Positions 23,401 to 37,300 of a stretch of DNA of 64,000 nt are shown in pieces. The stretch is from Jacaranda mimosifolia (Eukaryota; Streptophyta; Magnoliopsida; Lamiales; Bignoniaceae). The number at the start of each line of letters is the position of its first letter. The first letter of the stretch is position 1. The stretch is from NCBI GenBank assembly GCA_018894105.1, contig CM032128.1:26745299-26809298 (forward strand), read 5' to 3'. The position numbers and the translations under genes were made by a program. The notes below the pieces were generated by a model. The model made no database searches, had not been told where the DNA came from, and worked only from the letters and a program-made list of their open reading frames with translations.

Positions 23401-23640
23401 CTTATGAGATGTAAATCGATATTGCAATTGTGGACAAACACAACGTTATATTTTAGCTATAATAGATAAGTTGATCATATTAAAATAAAATATAAAAATA
23501 AATAAACAATCAATGAAAAATTTTCAATTGAATTAAAAAATTCAAAATTCTAAGAATTTAATATTTGGTCAGAATTTCACATTAGAATTAAAATTGTACA
23601 ATTATAAATCCCACAACATTGTGCTATATATAATAGTATG
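20440..23640. other. Extremely AT-rich, gene-free block
   Basis: About 3.2 kb composed almost wholly of A and T, with only short open frames full of Ile, Lys, Phe and Asn that look accidental. No clear terminal repeats, exons or RNA genes are visible. A GC-containing motif at 20898-20926 (ACTAGCATGTGCTCAATACG and onward) resembles the inverted 3' end of a Helitron, but no convincing hairpin or opposite end was found. Confidence 0.5.
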
Positions 23641-24204
23641 GATATTCAAACATCATAGCATCAATTGAGAGTGACATATGAAATTTAAAAGACTTTATGG
23701 TCCACTTGTCCACCAAAAGATTGAAGCATTAATACCAACAGTTATCTTTGCATAGAAATATTTATCTTTCAATATGTCACGGATGTATCCTCTGTATCTA
23801 CGCTGCGTACTACACTATTGGCTTCTAGTGGAACAAATAAGTCAAACATAGTGTTGTAGTTAATTTAACACCTCATAAAGGTTTTATAACATCTCCAGTT
23901 TGATAAGAATCAAGTGCTGCAAATGGCACCTAAATCCAATTGGATTTTGCCAAATTATATGTTAAGAGATGAATTATATATATAATATACATGGTATATG
24001 TGTGACTTTAGACTTTTGGTTGAAATTCACAGAATGAAGTGTGTGTAAATTTGATAAACAAATAAGCACGAGATTATGCATGCAAGGGACGCAAAACTTG
24101 TCCCTCGTCGGATTTGAGACAAAAGGAAGTATGGTGTGTGTATATATATATACACACACACACACATATATAACTCAAGTGTTGATGCATCAAGCACATG
24201 GCAT
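23641..24204. other. Unassigned sequence with a GT/TA/CA microsatellite
   Basis: A less AT-rich stretch left of the second CACTA element. The minus strand has short readable pieces (about 23690-23950), but each is broken by stops and I recognise no family. At 24134-24172 a GTGTGTG-(TA)n-CACACACA tract forms a near-perfect palindrome able to fold back on itself. Confidence 0.4.
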
Positions 24205-24985
24205 CACTACAAAAAATTCCTGATTCTCTGGCAAAAATTCCCGACGGCCTCCAACGAATTTCAGACGGAAGATTAAGGGTCGGAAATAGGCTTGCCACAA
24301 ATCAGTTTCCGTTACTTTCCGACATACAAAATCCATCGAAAAACTTCTCGACGAATTTTCGACGCCTTTGATACTGATTTTATAGTGTTGAAAATAGTTC
24401 AAACTCGTTCGATTTTCAGACCAGAATTTTCTTCAAAAATTTTCAACAGAATTCCATTGAATTTTCAACGGGCTGTTATTTTTTAATTAATTTTATTTTT
24501 ATTATTAAATATTTTTTTAATTTAATTATTTATATTTATTTCTTACACCAATAACATGTTGAAACATTTTATATATAAAATACGATAAAACTACAAAACA
24601 ATAAATACACCAATTAATGAAAATATAATTTCAAAAAATTATAATTTTATAAATATAAATCTTCAAGACAAATAAATCGTCATTATAAAGATAATATAAA
24701 AAAAATGCATTATATCTACTTGCCGTTGGGCAGGGAAGGAGGGCAAATACTTGATTGGGCTACTAGTGGCTAGGGCAAATGCGTGACAGGCGTGCCGTCT
24801 GTAAAATAAAAACTAACATACATCAAATTTCAACATGTGTGTGTATATATATAAATATAAATATTGAACAATAATATCAACTTGATAAATTAGTTAACTA
24901 TATATATATAATGCATAAAAACAATTAAAAACTAAAATAAATAAAACAAAAAATTCAAACAAACATGATATACTGCTAACATAAT

Positions 24986-27370
24986 TCAATTTTCATTGGA
25001 ATATTCGGAGTCATTAGTCTCATCATTTTCATCAAATTTATCTTCATCACTGCTAGACCCATTATGTTCTTTCTCCTTGTCACTAATGATACCACCTATA
25101 CGTTGTGCATTCGATCTTTCGACATCTTCTAAAGGATGATTATGATCTATTAAGTCCTCTATTAAACCATTCAAATTCACTGCATCAACATGCGATGGAG
25201 TATCATTCTAATAAGTAACTTCTAATGAATCTTCAATTTCAATTAGACTTTAAAGTCTTCATTTTTATAATAGCCAACTAATTGACTTTATTCTTAATTC
25301 TTTTGGGATATGGAACATAGTAAACTTGATGTACTTATTGGGTGATTATAAATGGGTTATACTTTCTATACTTGCTCCTTTCCTAACTTCAACAATATTA
25401 TATTTTGGATGTGCAATACAAGTTTCGCTCACTAGAGTTAGATCGAACCACTCGCAACGAAGCAGAAACCCTTTCTTCATAGGTTCTTCTGAGTATTATA
25501 ACTCAACCACCTTCTTCAATATCCCGTAATAATCATCCTCACCACCAACCCTATCGACTCCCTTCACCCATACGCCACTATTCATTATTTTTTTCCATGA
25601 CTCCATACATCTGTGTGGAACTTAAACCCATTTACAAAGTATTTACATGTCTGTTAGGGTCCCAAGCCAAGTCACACAAGTACGGATTTGTTATTCCATT
25701 GCCCGAGTCATGAATCTATCATTCTCCACATAAAATGTTAGTTTTGATAGAATTTTTTTTGACAAATCCATTTAGTTTTGATAGAATTTTTTTGACAAAT
25801 CCATTATTGCTCGGGTCATGCATAATGAAGTTAATAATAACATACTTACATAGAACTTAAACTATTAGATAAATTCATTTTCAATCTTCACATTGACATC
25901 TGCATAGTTGGCATTGAAGTATTCCACAAAATAACTACATCATCGTATTACAAAATATATTAGAACAAAAAAAAAAATAGTGCATTTCTTGAATGATTGA
26001 AATTAATGCTAATTAGTTGAACAATTTATTCACATGATTCCTTGAACTCCTCATAGTTAAGCAACACATGTAGTGCTACAACTATAAGCTTGACATCGCT
26101 TAAGTACCTAGTCGTGTAGAGGCACGACTGGACTAATTGAAACCAGATAAAGTAGGTGGAAAATCTTTATTTTTACCGTCATCATTCCAACCAACTCTCG
26201 TCCTTAAGGAACATACATGCAACTAGAAATAGTTGGAGCAAAAGTTGGATATCTCTCTGCAAATAAATGCCTCATAGATAAACCTCTCCGCTTGTGCCTT
26301 TTGCTTCACAATTTTTTTTAGTTTGCCAAGCTCCCTAAGTGTAATATAAATAATACTTTAAAATTATATAGTCAATAGTATTAAATAATTTCAACAATTT
26401 AGTATCTAAATAATAACAATATTTTACCTCTCAAATGGATACATCCACCGACATTGTACCGGCCTTCCATTTTTTGCCTTTTCTATTAATGGATCGGTAG
26501 ATGCTCTATGCAATCAAAAAATACCAACCCCTTTCTAACTTGCATAGAATTATAGGAATATTTTTCTCCATTTTGTCCAAGTCATCGTGCCTCAAAGGCT
26601 TCCATATATGGTCCGATAAATCTCTGAATGCAATTAGTAGTAGTTGTTCCATGAAGATGTGACAATCATGGCTCTTTAGCCCATAGATCTTATGCCCATA
26701 CATGTCCATATGCCTAGCTAGATTAGAAAAATATCCATCAAACATTTGTAATGACTTCACCGATTCATATACAGTTTTTCCTTATTCGGGTGTTAAGACA
26801 TGCTTAACTTTAGGCTGGCCCCACTGTCCATTTACCTTTAGAATTAACTCAAGCTCAAGACTCCTACAATACACATTTAAGTCCATCAGCATGCAAGCCA
26901 AATTTCACATTTCTAGGATCCCTTGAAAAGTAAGGATATATTAGATCAAATTACTTCCAAGCATTCATATCCAGTGAATGATGCATGACTCCTTCTGCTC
27001 GATGGTTCTCATGATACCATCGCATGGGAGGTGCTCAACTTATCTACACATATAACCTCTGCAACGTAGGAATAAGAGGCAAATAATGCATTCTTTTCAC
27101 TGTCACTTTTCGGAGCTTTCCTTTACCCCTTGTCTAATCCCAAGGTTTGTACTTCGTAGTTAGGTGTTCCATAAAACTTTTACATTGATTGTGATTTGCA
27201 TCTTCTTTGTAATACAATATGGATCCATTGACACAACAATCAATTTCTTCAATCACCAAGCTAATTAGTAGGTATAGCACTCCCTCTTGATGTGGCCATA
27301 GACATTAGCTATAGCACATCATCCATGAAATTATGAGACAAATTATAGTCACTTTTAATGCTGAGCGTTC
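24986..27370 (-). pseudogene. CACTA TNP2 transposase, 3' part (with DUF4218 and DUF4216 regions)
   Basis: The catalytic transposase of CACTA elements, read on the minus strand in broken frames. From the retrotransposon border: KSDYNLSHNFMDDVL, EEIDCCVNGSILYYKEDA, VKRMHYLPLIPTLQRLYV, MRWYHENHRAEGVMHHSLD and DPRNVKFGLHADGL, all classic TNP2 landmarks. Next comes the DUF4218-like block IYGLKSHDCHIFMEQLL ... MEKNIPIILCKLER (26506-26760). The DUF4216-like block CKYFVNGFK, with VHQVYYVPYPK, follows at about 25250-25660. An acidic Ser/Asp/Glu-rich tail (24986-25180) ends the gene. Many stops and frameshifts are present. Order and spacing match intact family members, which makes the call secure. Confidence 0.88.
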
Positions 27371-30300
27371 TGTAACACTCCTAAATTTGGCATTTATAGA
27401 AAGTAGGATTTAAAAATTAGAACATTAATTTGAAAAGAATTTTGGGGCTCAAATATAGATATGAAGGACTTAAATGTAAGAATTTTGAAAGTTTTGGGGT
27501 CAAATTACAAATTGGGAAAAACTTAATTCAGCAACAATTTAAAGTTTTGGGGGTTTAAATAGAAATATTTTTGGTCAACCAGATCAATGTGAGGCACTAA
27601 AATAGTTGGGGCTAATTGGAAGATGGCTAAATTTCTGGAAGACCAAATTAGAAGCTGAGAAGGAATTTTGGGGGTCAATATGAAATTTCAAAAAATAGTT
27701 CTTTATATAGCCCAAACCCCCTGCACTTTTCAAAGTTTTGCATGCAACCCTTATCCCCCTTCTCTGGAAAACTCTCTCTGCAATGGAAAAACTCATCAAA
27801 CTTTACACCAAACTCATCCTCTCAGCTTCGAAAACACGCCGGTACCTAGAACACCCAAATCCAACTGGTGGAATGTTGGAAAATCAAAGCTCAAATTGAG
27901 CACCAACGGGTGGTGGTGAGCATGGCAGTTCTGGCAATGGAAACTGAAGTCCAAGCCATGGGTTTTAATGAGCTCAGCTGGAGGAATGCATTGGTGCCTT
28001 CAATTTTGGATTTGGGCCACCGAATGAGAAGTAATTGAAGAAAAATGATGCGGATTGACCAACCAATTGGCTTCTGATTCTAAAATTGAATGGAGGGTTG
28101 TGAACAGCATAGCGAGGTGCACCAGGTGGTGGTGGTAGTGCACAGATCCGATGGCAGTACATGGCGGCGGTCCAACAGTGGTCTAGCAACTTCCAGACAA
28201 AATCTTCGGGTCAAAGATCTAAGCACACGCGGGCTGATTTTGAATTATGAATTGGCCTTGAACTTGATCAATTTGGTAAAATCCTGATTAATTAGTTAAT
28301 TTGATTCTTGATTTAATCTAAGTAAATCGTTAGGTTAATTTCTTATGTAAATTCAGGTTAATTAGATGAAAATTATGATTATTAAGTGAAACGATTGTAT
28401 AAGAATTCAGTTTTAAGTAATATGTGGATCCGAATTCAATAATAAAATATTAATATTTATCAATTGAGTTAATTGAAGCATTTGAGAAGTTGAAATTGTC
28501 GAATAGAAATAGGACTTGAATATTTTGAATATACATGTTAAAATGACATGGGATCCAAAAGTGAATCACATGCATGGACATGTATAAAAGCCTAGTGGAC
28601 ATAGATTTGTATTATTATATGTAAACCATGGTTAATTAAGTTAATTACATGATTAGAATCCCAATTTTATGAATTTGAGACCTAAGAGACAAATTTTGGG
28701 TTATTAAAGATTGTTGGACTATTATAATTGATTTTGTGTAACGTTATAAGGTTAATTATATAATTTAAGGATCTAATTATATGCTTGTACCAGGACAAAA
28801 ATGGACCCTGTATATATTCTTGTATTAACAACATAATTAGTGTGTTTCCTGTTGATCATGTCAAGTTGAGCCTTAAAATATAGTAATAAATGTATAACGA
28901 TCGATTTTAGATTACTACGCGTATAACTATGACTATAGGGTCAAAATGAGGATTTTAATGGTAAATCCATTCTTTTGACTAGGTAATGAGGGACTGGGAC
29001 CCACAGATCAATAGGCTGTGATAGTGTTTCAGAGTTTGTTGATGTGAGGGTCCACCGATTTGGTACTTGTTTTGCTTAAGCCTATTCGTTATTTGTTGTA
29101 CCCCTATGAGGGTTTTCCAATATGGTACTTGGTTTGAGAAACCTATCTATTGATCGTTTTGTAAACCCATGTGAAGGTTAAGCTTGTCTTTGTTTGGGAA
29201 ATTATTGATTCTTGATTATTGAATTTCGTGATTTGTTTGAACTCTTTATTATTATCTGTTAAACGATTCGTATTACCCTGTGAGGGTTGCTTCCTTGATT
29301 TTGCTTCAGTTAAGTTGAACATTCCTATTCTGAAGCTAAGAACTTTCATTGTCTTATCTTATATCGATTAGTTTGAATTTGTGTCGCTTATGGCGTGCAT
29401 TGTCTTATCATCTTATATGACCTTATTTTGTATATCATTGATTCACCTTGTCAGCATATTATCATTTCATGTTGTTATTCGTTGCCTCGCCAGCACACTT
29501 GATTTATTTGGTACAACATTTGTGTAGCCTTGTCAACAACTAATTTATTGACATATGATATATGTACGGAGATATGTTAGTCCAAGGGCTAATATCAAGC
29601 TGTTATGTTTAGATTACTTGCATCAAGATAGGCTGGGCACTATGCCTAGGTATTAGGGATACATTGGGCTCTATGCCTGGGTATCAGAGATGTGCTAGGG
29701 GTCCTCCCAGGGCAACAGATCTGTATTGTTATCTGCTTAGCTATGATGTTCAAGCTGCAGTGCTTGGATTACTTGTGCCATGATGGGGGAATAAGGGAAA
29801 TATGATATGCATGTTCTGCTTAGATTATTTCAATTGTATATTATGTTAGGTTTGCTTACTACTAATTGCACTCTAATCAAGAAGAAATAAAGTTGGTGTA
29901 GTTTTCCTAGTCTAAATTGGGCTGATGTCTGGGCTGAATGAGCCGATGGCAATTCCTCCCGAACTAAACCGGTTGAGATGACCCCGGGCCATCTGAGTTG
30001 ATGATAACCACTCCCGATCTAGTACCTACTTGTAGCTTGAAATCTGATAATGTCTATGTTCTAGCATATTTGTGTTTTCCTTGTATTATCATGCCAGTTA
30101 GTATTCTGTTGGATTACTATTTTTTTGACAGATCCTTATGTTTGTTTTGTAGTATCCCTCACTGAGTCCTTATAATTCACCCTTTTACGTTATTCTTGAT
30201 TTCCCAGACAAGAAAAAAGGAATGGCAAGACTTGTGGCTTGGATTAGAGAATCTATTTTGTAATAGATTAGGTGATTATATGTGTTTACAGTTTCATTTG

Positions 30301-30546
30301 ATCATTTGCTTTGGATTAGAGATGTTGTGATATGTTAAGTTTAAATTAAAGATCTATGGCATGTCTATCTATGGGCTTCGATGATTTCAAGCGACTTATG
30401 GCACGCATATATTACTTTTGTGGTAATCTGTCCAAGTTGGTGCGTATTGCTGTTTTGATGATTTGAAATTTTCTTATGGGCCTATTGACTGTCTTTTAGG
30501 TTATGAATCATCTCAGCTTAAGGGCTATCTTGAGTGGGGTGCTATA
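27371..30546 (+). repeat. 5' LTR of the nested retrotransposon, 3176 bp
   Basis: Begins TGTAACACTCCTAAATTTGG and ends GAGTGGGGTGCTATA. It contains a TATA-like TTTATATAG near 27702, GTGAGGGTT short repeats (for example near 29045, 29106, 29281), and one or two CTAGGGGTCCTCCCAGGG units related to the 3150 minisatellite. It aligns with 34339-36876 plus 39084-39736. Confidence 0.9.
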
Positions 30547-30550
30547 GAGG

Positions 30551-30563
30551 TGGTATCAGAGCC
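30551..30563 (+). promoter_or_regulatory. Primer-binding site, initiator tRNA-Met type
   Basis: TGGTATCAGAGCC begins four bases after the 5' LTR end. It is complementary to the 3' end of plant initiator tRNA-Met, the standard primer of many plant LTR retrotransposons. It fixes the orientation of the element as plus. Confidence 0.92.
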
Positions 30564-33500
30564 TAGGTTTTTATTGACCTAGGTTAATATGGGAATGATT
30601 TTTGTGACTAGAATCGATGGGTTGCTAGAGATTAAACTTGAATTAGGAATCAGTTGGAATGTAAACACTTGGGTTAAGGAAAAACTTGAGCGATACTAGG
30701 GTATGATCCTTGGAGTGGGGAATTCTTTGTCAGTAGAGAATAAGCTTGATTTTAGAAAATCTTTATACAAGTATACTTGAGTTGAAGAATACATGAGCTC
30801 TGTCAGGATATGAGGTTTGAATGTGAAATTTTTGGGCAGGTAAAAATGAGATTTGATTGTTATGGATTTTTTGGATAAGGCTTGACATTAAGGAATTGAA
30901 AGGTTATAACTGGGGTGGTCAACTAGTGTATAACTTCTTATTTTTGGTATGTCAGGCATATAAACGTATGGTTATTGATAAGAATGATGCCATTTGGAAC
31001 TATGGTGGTATATGAGCAATATCAGTGAAGGTTGAATTTGATGAGTGGTTGACTATGTTGGAAAAAAAACGTACTTAGTGTAAAAAGAGTTAATTTGGAT
31101 ATCAACATTGTGCGAGCAATGTATGTGGAAGTTGTATTTGGCGAGTAAATATCATTCTGGAAAGATATGAAGTGGCCAGAAGGTGACTACCTTGAGGTGA
31201 ATAAATTCCTGCCACGTACTTACAGATGAGAATTAGATGTATAAATACACAGGAAACAGATCATTGAGGGAATGAGTGAATTTGGGAAATGAATGAACAA
31301 TTATTAGGATGAGTGATGTTCGATGTATATAGTTGGAATCTAAATGGTACATTTATATTGATAAGGAATATGATGATAGGAATTTGAGACTAAGGCTTAT
31401 GGAAATTAAGGAAATAATCAATGATGAAAGATATATTTCTAGGACGACTAGTGTATGATCCAATAACCTATGGATGTCAAGCACGAGACTCTTTGAATTT
31501 TGAAAAGGTGAAAGTTCAGAGAAATATTTCATGCTTAGATGTGTTTTGTGAGATTTTAAATTTATAAGTTGAGGATTCTCTTGAACATAATTGCATTCGA
31601 TGATTTAAAAAGGTCATATGGATAGGTAAATATTTGATGACTTTGTATGGTGTGACCTAAGCGATATAGTTGCCTAGGAAATGGTCATCGGGAACCATGG
31701 AGTTATGAGGGAATCAACTGAATGAGAGTTAGAAGAACAAAAAGGAAGGATGAAAAAGATGTTATTATCGTGACAAGTAGGAATGTAGGTAAAGGATAGA
31801 GAACAATGACATAACGAAATGCAACCCTAAATTTGAGGATATAGAAGGTGCCTGAGAATGGGACCAATACTTGAAATGGGAATACACACCCTAGCATTTA
31901 CAATGGAAACTAAAGAGTCATGAGGTGTGTTAATTAGAGAAATGGTCAAGGTGCGCAATTATGCATATGAGTGATAATTTAGCTCAGCAAGTGGAATATG
32001 ATGAGCATCTCGTTACAACAACGATATACTAGATTTGGTAAGTTTTACCCATCATGATTTAAATATTGGCTAGGTTGATTAATAACATAAAAATTCTCTA
32101 GAACTACTAAATACCAATCTATATGTACGATGATAGTATTGCGTGTGAATCGTGTAAATAAATAGAATTGTATCTTGCATATCATATATTCCGATCTGAT
32201 TTTTAAGATATATTGGCTTATATTTAGATATCCTATTCTCTAAAACAAAGTAGCCATTATGATATTATTAATATTTAAGATGCATTCCATGGGTTGATCA
32301 GACCCAAGCTTGTTTTCTAAGGCTAGGAGCCGCGAGATGGTAGGGCACGACACTGCCAGAACATCCACAAAATATGAATCTGATTCTCTATCGACTAAAT
32401 CATAGTGGATGGTCATTAGTCAATGAAGCTAAAACATTTGAAGACTGCAATGAAGACCCTCTAATTAGAAAATCTCATGGGATGAACTGAAGATAATGTT
32501 AGACCTTATTTTCCCCCTACTAGTAGATCCAAAGATAGAAAGACTTGTGGCATAAAACTTATTATAGTGAGATGGAGAACCTTATAAAGTTTTACCCCCC
32601 TCAATCACTGAATGGATCAGATAAGTAAAAACAGGGATGTGAATTAAGGAATCACAAGAAACTTAGAGTAATGAGATGCAATTTAAGGTTCAAAACAACT
32701 TGATGAATAAAGGAATTGAGGATACTACTTACTTTTTGGAATGACCTTGCATTACTGATCAGGATTAGTAGAGCAATAGTAAGAGCTCGAAAAGACTCAT
32801 CAAGTTTGAGAATTGGGATATATTTTTCTCATAAGCTATTTAATTTAATGCATATGTTTGGGTAGTTTGAAATCAAAGATAAGGAAAGGATACTATAGAA
32901 TGGGAAACTCGAGGAAGAGGTGGGCCAAGAACTATCTTTTACTTGTAGCACGGTCATTATGAATTAAGATAATGTGGTTGGAATTAGTTTATAAGGATCT
33001 AGTGGAAACCTTTAAATTATTTGGAATTGAGGAATGAACCATATTAAATATGTGTTTGGGCCATGGTGTTGCGAATATTAAGGGAATAATCCTATAATAA
33101 TCAAGGCTACGAACAATTAAGCACGACCAAAAAATATATAAAATATATAAAAGTTCTTGAGGTTTTTCCAATTGGTACCAATGGTACATTCAAGACTTTT
33201 CCAAATCATTAAGTGCATGGGTGAAATCAACTAAGGAAATGCTAGGTACATATATGCCTTGTAAAGGAAATTTGCTTATACGATAATGATCTCATATGCC
33301 TTGAGAAAACTATCTTGCTTATGTTTAGGACTATTGAAATGGTGATTGCTTTAATGAAATAGAGATATCATTTAAGAGTAAAAAAAAAAAAAAAGAAATT
33401 TTTGCGAATTATGAATGTATTGGTAGGTATGATTTGGGCCAATCTAGGATTGACAAACGCTCTGAGTTTGAAAATGAAATTACTATATTCAGTGGTTGGC

Positions 33501-34322
33501 GAAATAAGTGAAGGATAGGTATAAGTATCACAAGGATGGGAAACTTTGATCCTAGATGTAGAAACTAGTAATTTACCTCTAAAATAAGTTGGAATGCGAA
33601 TTGCTCAAGTTAGAATAAAGAACTCAAGCTAATGTACTCTAAAGGATAAAGGGAAACATGTAGTTGAGAGTACTATATAAGTTTTTGAACATCATAAATG
33701 AGTTGATCCCACATATTTTTAACTATATCTCTTAGATAGAACTTAAGGAATAACAGTTGGGTTGTTTGCAACTATGTCTAGTATGTATAGTCTGTGTGAG
33801 CCTGTAGTCAAATGCAAGAAAATATATGAACTTGGGGTGTTAATGATCATTTGTTGTTGTAATGGTTTTATGATCTCTTAAATAACAACACGCACTCTAT
33901 CAGAATGGAATGGAGAATATTTTGAGTGTGGGAATGATATGTGGCAATGAGCATAAAGCTTACTTAGTTAGAAATAAGCATAAGTTCTCAATGATCTCAT
34001 TCGATCACCAAGCAGGTTTAAAAATTTCGTTTCGGGAAAGTTTAATTTTTTTCCCAATAAGTTTGATTGTGGAAATTAAGAAAACTTTAAGTGATGATGG
34101 ATAACGGAACCATGGATCATGGGATTATTAGTCAGCCCTGAAAATGTAGGGTGACACCACATGCCTTAGTAAGAATAGATATGCTGGAAAGAATAAGAAA
34201 GAAGACATTCCTAATATCTTAGCAAGATAAGTATCTCCGAAGATTGGAGGGAGCATATCGTGATGATGGGAGAAATCCATATGTGATCAAGACGGATGAG
34301 AATCTAGGGACAGATTCTCTAT
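30564..34322 (+). other. Internal region of the nested retrotransposon, no recognisable proteins
   Basis: About 3.8 kb with only short open frames in all six readings. I looked for gag zinc knuckles, the DTG/DSG protease box, YxDD reverse transcriptase and integrase HHCC motifs and found none. Near 33380 there is a 15-base A run. Composition is purine-rich on the plus strand, with many GAATTTGAG / GGAATGA-like words, which may be old coding sequence beyond recognition. Confidence 0.6.
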
Positions 34323-34338
34323 GGCGATGGGAGAGAAT
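34323..34338 (+). promoter_or_regulatory. Polypurine tract before the 3' LTR
   Basis: GGCGATGGGAGAGAAT directly before TGTAACACG of the second LTR. It is purine-rich and in the position where plus-strand DNA synthesis is primed. Confidence 0.7.
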
Positions 34339-37300
34339 TGTAACACGACTAAATTCGGCATTTATAGAAAGTAAGATTTAAAAATTAGAACATTAATTTG
34401 ACAAGCATTTTGGGGCTCAAATATAGATATAAAGGACTTAATTGTAAGAATTTTGAAAGTTTTGGGGTCAAACTGCAAATCGGGAAAAACTTAATTGAGC
34501 AACATTTTAAAGTTTTAGCGGTTTAAATAGAATTATTCCTTGTCAACCGAATCAATGTGAGGCACTAAAACAGTTGGGGGCTAATTGGAAGATGGCTAAA
34601 TTTCTGAAGGACTAAATTGGAAGGGAGTCAATATGAAATTTCAAAAAATAGTCCTCTATATAGCCCAAAATCCCATTGCACTCTTCAAATTCTCACATAC
34701 AACCCTCATTCCCTTTCTCTAGCGAACTCTGCTCGGCGACGATGAAAGCCATCAAAACTTTACACCAGACTCTTCCACTCAGCTCCAGGAACACGCTAGT
34801 ACCAGGAACACCCAAATCTGACCTGTGGAACGTTGGAAAATTGAAGCTCAAAGTGAGCATCGGTGGGTGGGGGCGAGCGTGGTAGTTTTGGTGACGGAAA
34901 CTGAAGTCCAAGCCATGGGTTTTATTAGGCTCAGCTAGAGGAATGCATTGGTGACTTCAATTTTGGATTTGGGCTACCGAAAAAGGTAAAATAAGAAAAA
35001 TGATGTGGTGTCATTTGTGGCATGGTGGCGGTTTTCCGGTACATTAACCGGCCAATCAACGTTGGATTCTAAAATTGATTGGAGGGTTATGACCAGAGCA
35101 GCGAGGTGCACCAGGTGGTGGCAGTCGCACACAAATTCGGTGGCATTGCATGGCGGTGGTTTGACGACGGCAGTCCAGCGGTGGTCCGACGACTTCCAGA
35201 CAGAATCTTTGGCTCGACGATTGAGCACATGCGGGCTAATTTTGAATTATGAATTGGCCTTGAACTCGGTTAATTTGGTAAAATCCTGATTGATCAATTC
35301 ATTTGATTTATGATTTAATCTGAGTAAATCGTTAGGTTAATTTCTTATGTAAATTCAGGTTAATTGGACAAAAATTACGATTATTGAGTGAAACGATTGT
35401 ATAAGAATTTAGTTGTAAGTAATATATGGATTAGAATCTGATAATAAAAAATTAATATTTATCGATTGAGTTAATTGAAGCATTTGAGAAGTTGAAATTA
35501 TGGAACGGAAATAGGACTTGAATATTTTGAATATACATGTTAAAATGATATAAGATCCAAAAATGAATCACATGCATAGACATACATAAAAGACTAGTGG
35601 ACCTGAATTTGTATTGTTATATGTAAAATGTGGTTAATTAAATTAATTAGACGATTAAAATCCTAATTTTATGGATTTGAGACCTAAGGGACAAATTTTG
35701 GGTTTTTAAAGATTGTTGGACTATTATAATCAATTTTATGCGACTTTGTAAGGTTAATTATATAATTTAAGGATCTGATTATATTCCTGCATTGGGACAA
35801 AAATAGACCCCATATATATTCCTGTATTAACAATGTAACTAGTGTGTTTCCTGTTGATCATGTCAAGCCGGGCCCTGAAATGTAGTAATAAATGTATAAT
35901 GATTGATTTTAGATTACTACTCATATAATTGTAAATATAGGATCAAAACGAGGATTTTGATAGTAAATCCATTCTTTTAACTAGGTGACGAGGAGCTAGG
36001 ACCCGCAGATCAGTGGGCTGTGATAGCATTTTAGAGGTTATTAAGGTGAGGGTCCACCGATTTGGTACTTGTTTTGCTTAAGCCTATTCGTTATTTGTTG
36101 TATCTTGGTGAGGGTTTGCCAGTCTGCTACCAATCTGTTTATTATTTTGTAAACCTCTATGAGGTTAAGCTTATCTTTATCTAGGAAATTTTTTATTCTA
36201 GATTGTTGCATTCCATGATTTACTTGAACTCTCTATTGTTATATGTTAAATGATTCGTATACCCCTGTGAGGGTTGCTTCCTTGATTTTGCTTAAGTTAA
36301 ATTGAACGTTCCTCTTCTAGAGACAAGAACTTTCGTTGTCTTATCTTATATCGATCAATTTGAATTCGTGTTGCTTATTGTGTGCTTCGTGTTGTCGGCT
36401 TATATGACCTTGTTTCATATATCACTGATTCGCCTTGTCTGCATATTTGAAAAGTTCTATGTTGTTATTTGTTGCCTCGTAGGCGCACTTGATTTATTTG
36501 GTACAACATTTGTGTAACCTTGTCGGCAACCAGTTTATTGACATATGATATATGTACAGAGATATATTAGGCCAAGGGCCAATATCGAGTTGTGATTTTT
36601 GGATTACTTGTATCAAGATACGTTGGGCACTATGCCTAGGTATCGGAGATACGCTAGGGGTCCTCCCTAGGCATCAGATCTATATTGTTATCTGCCGAGC
36701 TATCATGCTCGAGCTGCAGTGCTTGGATTACTTATGCCATTATAGGGGAATAAGGAAAATCTGATATGCATGTTATGCTCGTATTATTTCGTTCGCATAT
36801 TATGCTTAGGTTTGCTTGCTCCTATTTATACTCTGATCAAGGAGAAATAAAGTTGGTGTGGTTTTCCTGGTCTAAACAAAAGCAAATAAGGCACTAGGAT
36901 CCAATTATAAAAATTTCAAAAGCTTAATAAACTAGTGCTTACATGCTAACTAGGATCAAATTATGCCTATAATTCAGATTTAGATAGAGCGTTACCTTGA
37001 AATGCTAAAATTCAAGGAGAAAGTGGTGAACCTTTCACTAATCCAAATCTGCAAGAAACCGCACAGTAGGAATGGAGCAATTTTTAACCACATCAAAACT
37101 TCTCCAAAAATCACGAAAAAAATACTGAAACCTCTCAACATCTTTTAGGAAATACAGTAAAAAATTAGGACCAAAAAACTTTATGGATCTCCCTAGAAAA
37201 AATTGCTAAATCTGACTCTGTACAGGTGGATCTCAAAACCGTAGCAAGCTAACGTATTTGCCTCTATTGATATGATCCACACACCAAATAGATCTTCCAA

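Noticed and set aside
23690..23950. Possible gene fragment on the minus strand
   Set aside because: The readable pieces are short, need several frame changes and match no family I know.
27584..28287. Several open frames of 65-83 residues on both strands
   Set aside because: They sit inside the 5' LTR of the nested retrotransposon and recur with disruptions in its 3' LTR (34676-35289), so they are LTR sequence and not genes.
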